From: an uncultured Actinomycetes bacterium
GTDB lineage: Bacteria; Actinomycetota; Acidimicrobiia; Acidimicrobiales; RAAP-2
Length of the DNA stretch: 64,000 nucleotides
Assembly (NCBI GenBank): GCA_903830655.1
Contig: CAIKUQ010000045.1
Coordinates: 19,893 to 83,892, forward strand
Reading direction: 5' to 3'
Part shown: in pieces, positions 1-9,800 of the stretch
Numbering within the stretch: the first letter of the stretch is position 1
How the letters are laid out: every line of letters begins with the position of its first letter
Program-made: the position numbers and the translations under genes
The notes under the pieces: generated by a model
What the model saw: the letters and a program-made list of their open reading frames with translations, nothing else
The model's database searches: none
What the model was told of the DNA's origin: nothing

Positions 1-1
1 A

Positions 2-178
2 CTCACCGAATTATTCGGTGCAGTCTTCAACCTAGACCACGTTGGTCGATATATTCACTGGGGCTTTATTCAGCTCAGCGTTTCCAACGCGATTGTTATT
101 GGATTGATGATTGCTATTTTCATCGCCGCACTCTTCTTGCCCTTTCCCGGCAGGCGTAGCCGTAGGGAGGGAAAATGA
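2..178 (+). CDS. small membrane protein, 3' end only
   Basis: This reading frame is open from the window edge to a TGA at 176-178 and gives 58 residues. It contains one clear hydrophobic segment (around VSNAIVIGLMIAIFIAALF) followed by a basic tail (GRRSRREGK). The stop overlaps the ATG of the cytochrome b gene (ATGA), so the two are translationally coupled. From memory, short proteins of this kind precede cytochrome b genes in other actinobacteria, but no function is known to me. The 5' end is outside the window, so its full length cannot be judged. Confidence 0.6.
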   Translation, partial: LTELFGAVFNLDHVGRYIHWGFIQLSVSNAIVIGLMIAIFIAALFLPFPGRRSRREGK

Positions 179-786
179 CAACGGAAATTGATCGCCAGTG
201 GACCACTCGTTTGCGCAAACGGGTAGTTGAAACACTCCCCCCCGACAAGCTCCTCCCCGACACCCAGCCGGCCTACGTGGCTTCGTGGATTTACGTCTTC
301 GGTGTTACAACCCTGGCCGCACTGGCCATTGTTATTCTCACGGGCTGCGTCCTGGCTATGAAGGGACCATTGTGGTGGCACCTCTCGGGCACGGGACATT
401 TTGTGAACTCGCTGCACCTGTGGAGTGTGGAGATTTTCTTCTTCGCCATGGTGATCCATCTTTGGGGAAAATTCTTTATGGCCGCGTGGCGCGGTGGGCG
501 CCAGCTCACCTGGATTACTGGTGTGGTTCTGTTTCTCACCTCCGTAGGTGCCGGATTCACTGGTTATGTTTCTCAAACCAACTACGACTCACAGTGGATC
601 TCCACTCAGGCGAAGGATGGCATCAACGCAACAGGTGGAGGTGCCTTCTTTAATGTCTTGAACTTGGGACAAATGCTCATGTGGCACATTGTCTTGCTGC
701 CTCTGGCCGCGGTGGCTCTTACCGCGGTTCACGTTATTTATGTTCGTATCAAAGGTGTCGTTCCTCCATTTGAAGAGGGGAAATAG
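175..786 (+). CDS. cytochrome b6-like N-terminal cytochrome b subunit
   Basis: This is a membrane diheme cytochrome b of the quinol:electron-acceptor (bc/b6f) family, of the short four-helix b6 type (203 residues). Four hydrophobic helices are visible. The heme ligands are the pairs H81/H95 (13 residues between) and H171/H186 (14 residues between). The 14-residue second spacing is characteristic of b6 rather than mitochondrial-type b. The GAGFTGYVS stretch around residues 125-133 fits the conserved helix C region. It starts with an ATGA overlap and ends two bases before the next gene. The C-terminal half of a normal cytochrome b (subunit IV, with its PEWY motif) is not fused to it, so the Qo site must be completed by another protein. 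Confidence 0.85.
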   Translation: MTTEIDRQWTTRLRKRVVETLPPDKLLPDTQPAYVASWIYVFGVTTLAALAIVILTGCVLAMKGPLWWHLSGTGHFVNSLHLWSVEIFFFAMVIHLWGKFFMAAWRGGRQLTWITGVVLFLTSVGAGFTGYVSQTNYDSQWISTQAKDGINATGGGAFFNVLNLGQMLMWHIVLLPLAAVALTAVHVIYVRIKGVVPPFEEGK

Positions 787-788
787 TC

Positions 789-1739
789 ATGGCTAAGAAA
801 GCTTTCAACCCAGACATCGACGCACCGGAGTACAAAGGCAAGTACTCGCCCTATGACATCATCAAGGAAGGAACGATTGCCGTCGTTGTCGTGGCCCTCC
901 TCACCGTCGTGTTGGCTGTTCTTTTCAGTTCACCTGATGAGAAGGCGGTGACAATTAAGTCCTGGTCTAATGCCACACCGATGGACTTTGCCGCGACCGC
1001 AATGACCGAACTAGATGGCTCCTCTGGAACAGCCACTTACGGACCGCCGTACAATAATGCGGCGACCGGTCAGCAAGTTGGTCCTCTCACTTTGGCTAAA
1101 TGGATGGGGATCAATGTGAATGTCAACACGGCGAACGACTTTGTGGTGGCGCCACTCTCAACCTTGGCCGACCAGCCCGCTTTGACTTCAGCGCTCACAA
1201 CCTTCGCGAGCGCAAGTTCGTCGCGGAGAGCAAACTGGGAAGCCAATTACTCGAAAGGGCTAAGTTCTGGCAGTTTCAGTAATGGCGTTTTACAGGTGGC
1301 TGCTGCAAATGCTGGTCCCCTTCCCGAAATGCTCGGCGCCCTTACGGCCATGGCTCGCTCGGGGGCACTAGACCAGGCCCTCGTTACACAAAAGGGTTTT
1401 TACACCACCGATTACACCAAACCACTGTTGTTCATGGCCGACGGTTCGTTCTTGGCTAACAAAGCTCAGGTTCAGCACCTTTCGGGAGACCAATGGGGAA
1501 TGATGAACGAGACGGGTAGTTACCCCGGCCAAGCCTGGTTGTGGCTGTACACCATGTGGTACCAAGTACCTCCGTTCTCAACGAGTTGGGGCGCTAACGC
1601 TGATGCACTTGTTTGGGCGTTCATGATGCTCTTAACTTTGCTCTTGGCGCTCACGCCCTGGATCCCAGGACTACGCTCAATCCCCCGCAAGGTCAAGGTG
1701 TACCGTCTCATTTGGCGAGAGCACTATAAAAACATGTAG
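789..1739 (+). CDS. putative cytochrome b partner, two-TM protein
   Basis: This 316-residue protein lies two bases after the b6-like gene. It has a membrane helix near residues 27-47, a long polar, Ala/Ser/Thr-rich central domain, and a second helix near residues 273-293 followed by a basic tail. Just before the second helix is the stretch MWYQVPPF, which loosely recalls the PEWY-containing Qo loop of subunit IV. That resemblance is only suggestive. Gene position indicates a subunit or assembly partner of the cytochrome complex. I cannot name a family. It ends at a strong bidirectional terminator. Confidence 0.6.
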   Translation: MAKKAFNPDIDAPEYKGKYSPYDIIKEGTIAVVVVALLTVVLAVLFSSPDEKAVTIKSWSNATPMDFAATAMTELDGSSGTATYGPPYNNAATGQQVGPLTLAKWMGINVNVNTANDFVVAPLSTLADQPALTSALTTFASASSSRRANWEANYSKGLSSGSFSNGVLQVAAANAGPLPEMLGALTAMARSGALDQALVTQKGFYTTDYTKPLLFMADGSFLANKAQVQHLSGDQWGMMNETGSYPGQAWLWLYTMWYQVPPFSTSWGANADALVWAFMMLLTLLLALTPWIPGLRSIPRKVKVYRLIWREHYKNM

Positions 1740-1747
1740 CACCACTC

Positions 1748-1784
1748 AAAAACGGGGTCGGCCAAGGTCGGCCCCGTTTTTTAG
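1748..1784. terminator. bidirectional intrinsic terminator
   Basis: A GC-rich inverted repeat AAAACGGGG...CCCCGTTTT has a further partly wobble-paired inner stem (CGGCC/GGTCG), with A-runs on the left and T-runs on the right. It lies between the convergent cytochrome-partner gene and recD and can stop transcription from both sides. Its right edge includes the recD stop codon. Confidence 0.85.
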
Positions 1785-3637
1785 TTTCCGGCCACTTTTT
1801 TGACCAGTCGCAAACGCAACCCTCCGATTCGATTTGCGCGCACTTTGATAGCGCTTTCGATTGTCTCTAGAGTTCCGATTACGGTCACTTTTTCCTTTGC
1901 GCGCGTAACGGCGGTGTAGAGCAACTCTCGACTTACGAATGAGCTCTTGTTCGACGGGAGCGACACGATGACGTGCTCATAGTCAGAGCCTTGCGATTTG
2001 TGAATTGTCAAACTCCACCCAAGTTCGAAATGTTCAATTTCGCTGGAACGACGAATTCTTGGATGGCCGCTTGGGCCAAAAATAACTTGGCCACCCGTTT
2101 CGCCGGTCACCGCTAAACCAACGTCTCCGTTGCTCAACACTTCGCTGTCACTAAATCCAGCGCGAAGTTCATTTTTTGTCACCATGATTGGCGCTCCAGC
2201 CGGAATCCGCTGATCGGGTGCCAAGAGCCCCTCGGACACTAGAGCCATCTGAATCTTCTTTGTCCACCAAGCAACAGAGCCATTCCCCATCCTGGTGCCA
2301 CAGAGAATGCTTAGTTTCCTCAATGTCGCAATGCCCACTTCGCTAGTTGATTCATGTGATGCCGCTACTAACTCTCTGGCCCACGCAAGAATCTCTTCAG
2401 TCACGAAGTCCGCCGATGGCACGAGAGATAATTCTTCAGTATGCGCCGCGAAAGCTTTCTCGACCGCACCAATATCGCCCACATTAATTGCTGTAGCCAA
2501 TTCGTTAATTGGCAACCCGAACCTGTGCGCGATTGTCAACTCCGTGACGATTGGATTGGTGGGTCCATGCTGGTGGGCCAGTTCCACAATGTCACGGAGT
2601 ATCGCCCCAACGCGAACTGAGATGAGCTGATTGGGGTCGCCGACTAATAGAACGTGGGTGTGAGGTTGCACTGCGCCGAGCAGCTGCTCCAATAAGCCCA
2701 AGTCAAGCATCGAAACTTCGTCCACAATCAGCAAATCAATATCGAGTTCTCGATTCGCAGTGGAGCTGTTCTGGTGCATTTTTAACAGTCGCTGAACTGA
2801 ACCCGAACGAGAGTCGAAAGTGATTCCGTAGTTGTCGCTTCCCGGCAATCCAGAAAGAGCAGAGTCAATTTCTTCACCCAAGCGAACGGCCGCTTTTGAG
2901 GTAGGTGCACATCGCGCAACTTTTAGGATCTGGTGATTACGAACCGACTGAAGGTGCAGTGCCGCCAAGAATGCAGCCACCGTGAAGGTCTTTCCTGTTC
3001 CGGGGCCACCGGTCAATACTGAAATTCGCCGCGTGGTGAGATTGTCCAGCGCGTGCAATACTGCGTCGCTCGCAATGAAGTTCGGTGACGCTTCCCGTAA
3101 AGGCTCCGAAAGCGTCTCGCGGGTGAAACCTCGCTCGGAGAAGGCCGTAGAGATTGTCTTGAGGGAATCAACAAGCTCTAAGGCCACCTGATCTTCCGCG
3201 TAAGCCAAGCGACGAAGATAGACGAACTGAGCCGTTGAACCATCAGTCGCCACCACGATTGGAGCACCCGTTGGGACCACCTCGCTCGCGATATCAATTT
3301 GCTCGCATACACCCGTATGCCACGTTTGCGCAAGGCTGAAGACTTCAATCAGTTCTCTCGCCGAGGGGGCCTGGTCGAGCATTCCTCCGTCATCCGACCA
3401 GAGATCACGCTGGAGCTGTTCTTGTAGATCCTCTTCGTTTAACGGAAGCGCAACGTGTTCGAGACGGGTCGCTTTCACCAAAAGAAGAATCGCCATAACT
3501 TCAATCGCTGAGGGATCCCAACTTATTCCCCCCGCGCGCGCCTGACGTATGAGCGATTCCCCAACGAGAAGATCACTGGTGGTGAAGACCAATTGGAGAA
3601 CTTCACTCTCAATCCATTGGGTTCGCAGTTCATTCAT
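1781..3637 (-). CDS. recD: RecD, exodeoxyribonuclease V alpha subunit
   Basis: This is the 5'-3' helicase subunit of the RecBCD helicase-nuclease that processes double-strand breaks for RecA loading. The 618 residues contain Walker A GGPGTGKTFTV (K216), Walker B LLIVDEVSMLD, motif III VGDPNQLISV, the late motif TIHKSQGSDYEHVIVSLP and motif VI LLYTAVTRAKEKV. The N terminus of about 200 residues is the usual RecD RecB-binding region. Its start overlaps the recB stop by one base (TAATG), so it is the last gene of a recC-recB-recD operon. Length and motifs look intact. Confidence 0.95.
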   Translation of the reverse strand: MNELRTQWIESEVLQLVFTTSDLLVGESLIRQARAGGISWDPSAIEVMAILLLVKATRLEHVALPLNEEDLQEQLQRDLWSDDGGMLDQAPSARELIEVFSLAQTWHTGVCEQIDIASEVVPTGAPIVVATDGSTAQFVYLRRLAYAEDQVALELVDSLKTISTAFSERGFTRETLSEPLREASPNFIASDAVLHALDNLTTRRISVLTGGPGTGKTFTVAAFLAALHLQSVRNHQILKVARCAPTSKAAVRLGEEIDSALSGLPGSDNYGITFDSRSGSVQRLLKMHQNSSTANRELDIDLLIVDEVSMLDLGLLEQLLGAVQPHTHVLLVGDPNQLISVRVGAILRDIVELAHQHGPTNPIVTELTIAHRFGLPINELATAINVGDIGAVEKAFAAHTEELSLVPSADFVTEEILAWARELVAASHESTSEVGIATLRKLSILCGTRMGNGSVAWWTKKIQMALVSEGLLAPDQRIPAGAPIMVTKNELRAGFSDSEVLSNGDVGLAVTGETGGQVIFGPSGHPRIRRSSEIEHFELGWSLTIHKSQGSDYEHVIVSLPSNKSSFVSRELLYTAVTRAKEKVTVIGTLETIESAIKVRANRIGGLRLRLVKKVAGN

Positions 3638-6600
3638 TACTTGCCTCGTCCATCTAGCGCATCGCTAACCGCGACAATGAGAGAACTAGGAACCTGCCAT
3701 GTCATCAGTCCATCCTCCGGGCTGGCATTCACCAAGGCCCCACGAACGTAGTAGTACAAAACGCCTCCAATCAACTCCTCTGGATTAGAAGTCGTCACTC
3801 GACTTCGAATGAATCGGTACAGCGCAACCGTATATAAAAGGGCTTGCATCGGATAGCCCGATTTAGCCATCTCCATATTGAGCGACTCCGGGTCATACTT
3901 CTTGGTGATCGGCGCCCCGTTGGTTTTATAGTCAACGACCACCATTGACGGCTTTTCCTCACTACCAACATTCACCACTAGGTCTAGCGAACCTGTTAAA
4001 TAACCTTGTGTGAGTCGCGTGGCGTAATGAGGCGTTTTTAGTAGCTGCTTAAAGAACGGTGCGAACTGTCCTTGCGGATCGTGGTCACAAACCAACTTCG
4101 TAATTTCCATCAAGCGGTCATCACTTAGATTCCCAAATAGAGGAAGGGTGAAGCGCATCTCCGCACTTACAAGTTCGTTCGCGGTGCCAGCGAAATCAGC
4201 GAAGCTCTTGTTCTGGAACATGCTCCCGAGGGGTCTGTGCAACAGACGGTCCAACAACTCTGGCATGGCACTGGGAATGTCAAGAATGCCAAATTCCCCA
4301 AAGGCCTTAGTGAGGGCTATCTGCTTGCGCTCAGCGGTGATCTCTGGCGCACCGACGATAATTTCGAAATATCGGTGAATGGCCAAACCGAGCGAGGCTC
4401 CTCGCAATTGTCCAAATACTGACCGACCAGGGTCATCTTGTGAACCATCATCTAGTTCGACATCCTCGTCTTTTACCGCCGCAACATCTACCACCGGTGC
4501 ATCCCACTCGCTTTGTGATTCAATCAGTGAACTGATGCCGAGCCCCGAGTAGCTCCAACGTCTTTTGGCTTCAGTGACGGAACCGGGGGTCTCGTAGGTA
4601 GGTAGGAGTCGTATTTCACTGAACTTGGCCACGACGTCGGGGAATTCGGTGAAGTGTTCTTCGTTGATAGTGCGGACAATCGGATACTCAATTGGGAGGC
4701 CTGGATATTCTGCACGCCATTTTTCGAGATAGTTTGCCCCCTCTTCAGAGGTCAACTCGATTGACAAATCTCTGGCGAGGTCAAGGAATGGTGCAGCGCT
4801 ACTCGGCTCGGTGTGAATCCAAGAAATGACAGATTCTTTACCCCGAGTTAGCGCAACATATATGAGGCGACGGTTTTCATCAATCCTTCTGGACTCTGCG
4901 ATTTGCTTCAATTCAACATCGTCAATGCCAACCACTGATGAAACATCAATTACACGCCCTTCACTGTTTGTGAAGGTACTAATCGTTACCTTTGGGTCGG
5001 TTAGGTGAAGATCGGCAACAAGTACGTGTTTCCACTCCAAGCCTTTCGAAGCGTGCGCCGTAGTCAACCGCACAGCATTCGCGTCACTTTCAATCCGCCG
5101 GCGAGCGCTTTCGTCGTTGGCCTTAGATGCCTCTTCGTGCATCTCTTCGAGCCACCGACGAATCACCAGCGGGTTTGAGCTTTTTGGGAATTCCATATCA
5201 ATTAACTCACACAAGTGTTCTACATCGGTATAGCAACGTTCCCCTTGCGGGAGTCCAAGGACCTTCCGTAGGGTCTTACCGTTTAGGAGGTGGCGATGTA
5301 CTGCGGCGAACCCTTCGCTGGCTAAAAGAAGAGTGAGATCCGCGATGTCCGACGGATTCAACACGAACCACAGAGCTGGGAGAAGTTTTACGCGACGAGG
5401 ATTATTTGGTTCATCCAGCATCCACAACAAGGTGCGGAGTTGCCATGCGGCGTCACTACCAAATACGTTGTCGACCCGGACATTGACGCTCAATACTTTT
5501 CTGCGCTGCAACTCCCGGCCAATCAACTTCAATTGTCTCGTTTGTGCGCACAGAATGGCAATATCAGGAGCCGCCACTCCTGAATTCAGTAGCCGGACGA
5601 CCTCGTTACATACGTCTCGTCTAATTACTGGTTCCGCTTGAGAAACCTTGCCTTCGGCACGACGGATCTCAAATCGCCCCTCGCCCTCTTTTGCGGCATG
5701 AACGGGACGATAGATGAGTGCCGGAATCGCCTCACCCGACTGAGATTCCGATGGTCTAATCATTGATGCGAGTGGCCAGCCAATTTCATTGGCAAAGAGA
5801 AACAACCCGTTATAGGCGGCGATGATCGGCTTATTGGACCGGTAGTTAGTGCCCAGAACTGCCACTTTGAGACTGGGGTCGTCGCGTTGTTCAATCTCTT
5901 GCTGTTGCGCACGGAATACTTCAACGTCTCCTCCACGAAAACCGTAGATGGCTTGTTTCGGGTCACCCACCAGCACCATGGTGGTTGGCTCTCCGTAGGC
6001 CGTATCTCGAAAGAGGGTCTGAAAGATCTCCCATTGGACCTTGTCGGTATCTTGAAATTCGTCAATCATTACGATCTTGTACTGGTCGCGCAACGCGAGC
6101 GCGAGCGCTTCGGCCCCCTCATGGAGTTCTGCCGCTAGATCTGAAATCATGCCGTCAAAGGTGGAGATCCCCTCGTCCGCACGGAGCTTGTCGACTCTCA
6201 TTCGAGCGCTTGACAGAAGTGATGCAAAGCCGGAGTTTCCATCATTCTGTAATGACACGTGCTCTCCCGCCGAGGCCATCTTGTCAACGGCGGAGCGCAT
6301 TCGACTATCAAGGGCGTTGATGCGCGTTTCGAGTGTCGCATTCAAACCCGAAGAATCTAAAGCCGCACCGACGGTCTTGGTTTCACTGTTGGCTCTCCAA
6401 ATCAGCTCCTCATGAACTGCTCGTTCGACCAAGGAGTTGGCACTGGTTTGTTCCTTCGCGTCAATTTTGGTGATCGTCCCGATGAACGAGTGAATGGTGC
6501 GAGCAGATGCTTCGTCGAGGTCACTGAGGATGGAGCGCATCCGTGCCATTGCCACCTCAGGGCCCATCTTGGAGATAATCGTTGCAGCCCCGCTCCTAGG

Positions 6601-6882
6601 CACTTCATTGGAATCACCCTCCACGGAACCTCGAGCAACCTCTTCGAGGGCCTGGAGCCACTTCTTTACTCGACTACGCAACTTGGTCTTGAGCTCTCGT
6701 GCGGCATCCTTCGAGAAGGTGACCATGAGCAAACTCTCAGGTCTTTCATTGTTCTCGAGTAACCACCTGACGGCGAGATCGGTAATTGTGTACGTCTTGC
6801 CGGTGCCAGCGCTCGCTGAAATCATGAGCAGTGATGGCAGGTGTTCGGTTGACTCATCAATATTGAAAGTTAAGGACATCAC
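3637..6882 (-). CDS. recB: RecB, exodeoxyribonuclease V beta subunit
   Basis: This is the UvrD-type 3'-5' helicase and nuclease subunit of RecBCD. The 1081 residues have Walker A SASAGTGKTYTI (K29), Walker B MIDEFQDTD, VGDPKQAIYGFRGGD, LTTAHASKGLEWKHVL and motif VI YVALTRGKES. The C-terminal nuclease domain keeps the Asp-Tyr-Lys core (VVVDYKTNG) needed for metal-dependent cleavage. Its start overlaps the recC stop (ATGA) and its stop overlaps the recD start. This is full length for the family, so both helicase and nuclease are predicted active. Confidence 0.95.
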   Translation of the reverse strand: MMSLTFNIDESTEHLPSLLMISASAGTGKTYTITDLAVRWLLENNERPESLLMVTFSKDAARELKTKLRSRVKKWLQALEEVARGSVEGDSNEVPRSGAATIISKMGPEVAMARMRSILSDLDEASARTIHSFIGTITKIDAKEQTSANSLVERAVHEELIWRANSETKTVGAALDSSGLNATLETRINALDSRMRSAVDKMASAGEHVSLQNDGNSGFASLLSSARMRVDKLRADEGISTFDGMISDLAAELHEGAEALALALRDQYKIVMIDEFQDTDKVQWEIFQTLFRDTAYGEPTTMVLVGDPKQAIYGFRGGDVEVFRAQQQEIEQRDDPSLKVAVLGTNYRSNKPIIAAYNGLFLFANEIGWPLASMIRPSESQSGEAIPALIYRPVHAAKEGEGRFEIRRAEGKVSQAEPVIRRDVCNEVVRLLNSGVAAPDIAILCAQTRQLKLIGRELQRRKVLSVNVRVDNVFGSDAAWQLRTLLWMLDEPNNPRRVKLLPALWFVLNPSDIADLTLLLASEGFAAVHRHLLNGKTLRKVLGLPQGERCYTDVEHLCELIDMEFPKSSNPLVIRRWLEEMHEEASKANDESARRRIESDANAVRLTTAHASKGLEWKHVLVADLHLTDPKVTISTFTNSEGRVIDVSSVVGIDDVELKQIAESRRIDENRRLIYVALTRGKESVISWIHTEPSSAAPFLDLARDLSIELTSEEGANYLEKWRAEYPGLPIEYPIVRTINEEHFTEFPDVVAKFSEIRLLPTYETPGSVTEAKRRWSYSGLGISSLIESQSEWDAPVVDVAAVKDEDVELDDGSQDDPGRSVFGQLRGASLGLAIHRYFEIIVGAPEITAERKQIALTKAFGEFGILDIPSAMPELLDRLLHRPLGSMFQNKSFADFAGTANELVSAEMRFTLPLFGNLSDDRLMEITKLVCDHDPQGQFAPFFKQLLKTPHYATRLTQGYLTGSLDLVVNVGSEEKPSMVVVDYKTNGAPITKKYDPESLNMEMAKSGYPMQALLYTVALYRFIRSRVTTSNPEELIGGVLYYYVRGALVNASPEDGLMTWQVPSSLIVAVSDALDGRGK

Positions 6883-9800
6883 GCACCTCCCGCAGCAACA
6901 ATGGCTGCACGTATCCGAGGAGCCAACTCAGAACTGCCCGTTTTTATGTCATCAAACTCAAATGCATCTTTCCAGCTACGCAGTTCAGAAACATAGGGCA
7001 GTGCAGAGAGGTGCCGGGTTTCATCGAGGGAAAGAAGTCTTTGCAGGTCTTCGTACACATACGGGTAGAGAATCAGATTCTCGGACTTGGAGCCTTCGCC
7101 GAATGTGTTGTACCCATCCTCCCAAGCCCCCGCGCCGCTCTCACCGCTCGCAACGGCGAATGTTGTTTTTGGAAACAGCGGCACCGGCCCTGACCAAACC
7201 TTGGCGTACACCCCGAGAATCTCGACAAGGAGTTGGGCGGCCTGATCGGCCTCGAGCGAGCAGGTGATTGGCACAATTCCCATGCCGCGTGGAAGCCCAG
7301 TTTTGAAGATGGTCAAGTCTTCGAGATACAGGAGTTCTGCGCCTATATCCAACACTCCGGCGGCTTTGTAGAGGAGGAGTCCGAGCATCGTGCGAAAGTG
7401 TGTCTTGGTTAACGGACCCTTCTTATCCAACCGGTACCGGTCTCTTTTGCTCACCACGGAAACTAGGCGTAGTGCGCCCGAAAGGTGCTCGCGGTAGAGC
7501 TGGAACTCAGCTTCTGCTTGATCGCCCAGTTCGCCACTGGCGTCTATATTCCAGTCTCCTACTTTGAAGGTGCGGGGGAAAAGCGAATCAACTTGTGCAA
7601 AACGTTCGAACTCAGCTTCAATTGTTAGTGCCTCGTAGACAATCCCATCTCGGTCAATTGCCGATTGCCAAATGATCGGAGGTATCGCTCCGGTCTTTGC
7701 AGAATCAAGCTTTAACCCCTGGAGCAGCGAGGAGTAGAAATACTCAAATGCTTCGGCAATACCTGGGTCTCGCTTCACGAGTGATTTAGCGATCACCTCT
7801 TTATCGGTTACTAGGTGGACGACAGAATCTACCTCTCGATGCTCTCGAACGTACGTGCGAATCTCGTCAACGAGCAGTTTGCGAATGTCAGAGGTGGTCC
7901 ACCGGCTCCACTCAAAACTCGCCCCACTTACTGTTTCGGGCCAACCTGGTGGTCTTTGCGCGCCGGCCACTGAGGTCAAGAAGAACTTTTGTGGACTGTC
8001 GTAAAAACCCACCAGTTCTTTTACTGAGACAATCCGTCGGTCCGCTCGCTGAGTATCGAGATACTCGGCGAAATCAAGTTTGGCAGTTGGCGTATCGCTT
8101 TCAATGCCGATTAGTTGGCGAACACGCGGATCAAAGGTGCGTCCAAGGGGTTGGCTCGGTGACAAAAAGAATTCGTGCCGACTCGTCAGTACTGGCTTGA
8201 AGGTTCCCTCAGTAAGACTCGACAGACCCTCGATTAACTCCTCCAGTGGGATCGCTGGCTCGATAGATTCTCCACTCTCGTCACTATGAGCGTTGAAAGT
8301 AATAATCAAGTGACTGGTAGCGCTCAGTATTCCCTGCGCTAGGGCTTGCAACATTGACTGGCGGGGGCTCGGTTCGCCAATTCTGCGTTCACCCGATAGC
8401 CCCTCTCCAACACTCGCGCCGGGCAGGTTGGCCTCATCAAATCCAACTAGCGCAACGACCTTAAAAGGAACATTGGGTAAAGCGCTAAGTCCGCTCACCA
8501 GAATGCCGCCTCGGCCGAAAACGTTCGGTGCCGTTGCCGGACCCTTTGTCCCTCGCCATAAATCTTGGAACTCATCCATAGAAAGCTCGACTGAATCTGA
8601 GAGCTCTTGCGACCATTCTCGAAACTTCAATAGCTCTCGCTCGAAGCTGCGATCGGTATCGGTCGAAGGAAGCAACTCATTAACCCAGCCCTCGAGAAGA
8701 TCCAGCCAGACAGCGAATTCGCGCTTTTCACCACTAGTTCGCAAGTACGACTCATTCTCAAGTACGTGCAGAACCGGCAGCAATCTCGCCAGCAGTTGAA
8801 CATCGTCAATTGTGCCAATGCCACGTACATTTGAATTGGCTTCCGCTGGCAATGTGTACGTCGTTACCACCCCATCAATGAATCGCTCCCAAGTTCCAAC
8901 GTTGACGGGTACGCCGCTGGTACTGGTCGAAGGCATGAGTTCAAAGGAAGCACGCTGCTGATTTGAGGTACCCGCCATGACCTTGTTATCGATGGCCAGC
9001 GCCCACAGTCGATCCTGTTCTTCTGCCTCGAGCCCCAAAGCGACCCCTACCGCCGGAATCGCGACGAACTCACTCAGTTGTTCAATGGTGACTCGCGTGC
9101 CGATGATTTTGAGAAGTTTCGCGGAGGCATCCAATCGATTAACAAAGTGTCCGGCGGGTCGTTCGGCGTAATCAATTGGTAAGCGCGGAGTTTCAGCCAC
9201 TTGCTTTTCGTAGAGCCAGTGCCGTTCAAGAAGTGGGCCGAAACTCGGAAGATCTGGCGTGATGACCAGGATGTCGTGTGGCTCAATTCCTAGGGTTCGG
9301 TCACTGAGGATTTCTAACAATTCACTTCGGAGAGTTTCGATTTGCCGACTATTGCCATACGCCCCGAGGATCTTGACCGTGTCATCACTTTGAGCAGCTA
9401 GTGAAGGCCGACCGGACTTCATGCTCTCTTGTAAGTGGCCCAACAGAGAGCGGGGTGAGATTTGTCGAGGGGCCGTAGTTACCGTGACGTTATGTGATTC
9501 GGCCAGTTCTCGATATAGCTGCTTGGCTTCACCACTCTCGCTATTCCAACGACTTGGCAGGAATTCAGGTTCTCTGTCAATTTCAAGCAGGGTTGCTACC
9601 GGTTCAAATATGTGAACGTCACACTGAGCCGAGAGTGCGGCCAGCAGTTCACCAAACTGTCGACCACCGGGCATGTTGGGCAGTCCCACCAGCGCAACCA
9701 CCGAAGGTAGTCCCGAAACCTTGGAATGGCGCAGCGTGTCAATAACCAGCTGGCGTTGTTCGTGGGGACGCAGACCATACGAACTAAGTGCCTGGTAGAC

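Noticed and set aside
70-576. 168-codon minus-strand ORF opposite the cytochrome genes
   Set aside because: It is a shadow of the b6-like gene, which has verified heme-ligand spacing.
6494-7267. 257-codon plus-strand ORF across the recB/recC junction
   Set aside because: It is antisense to two well-supported genes and has no recognisable domain.
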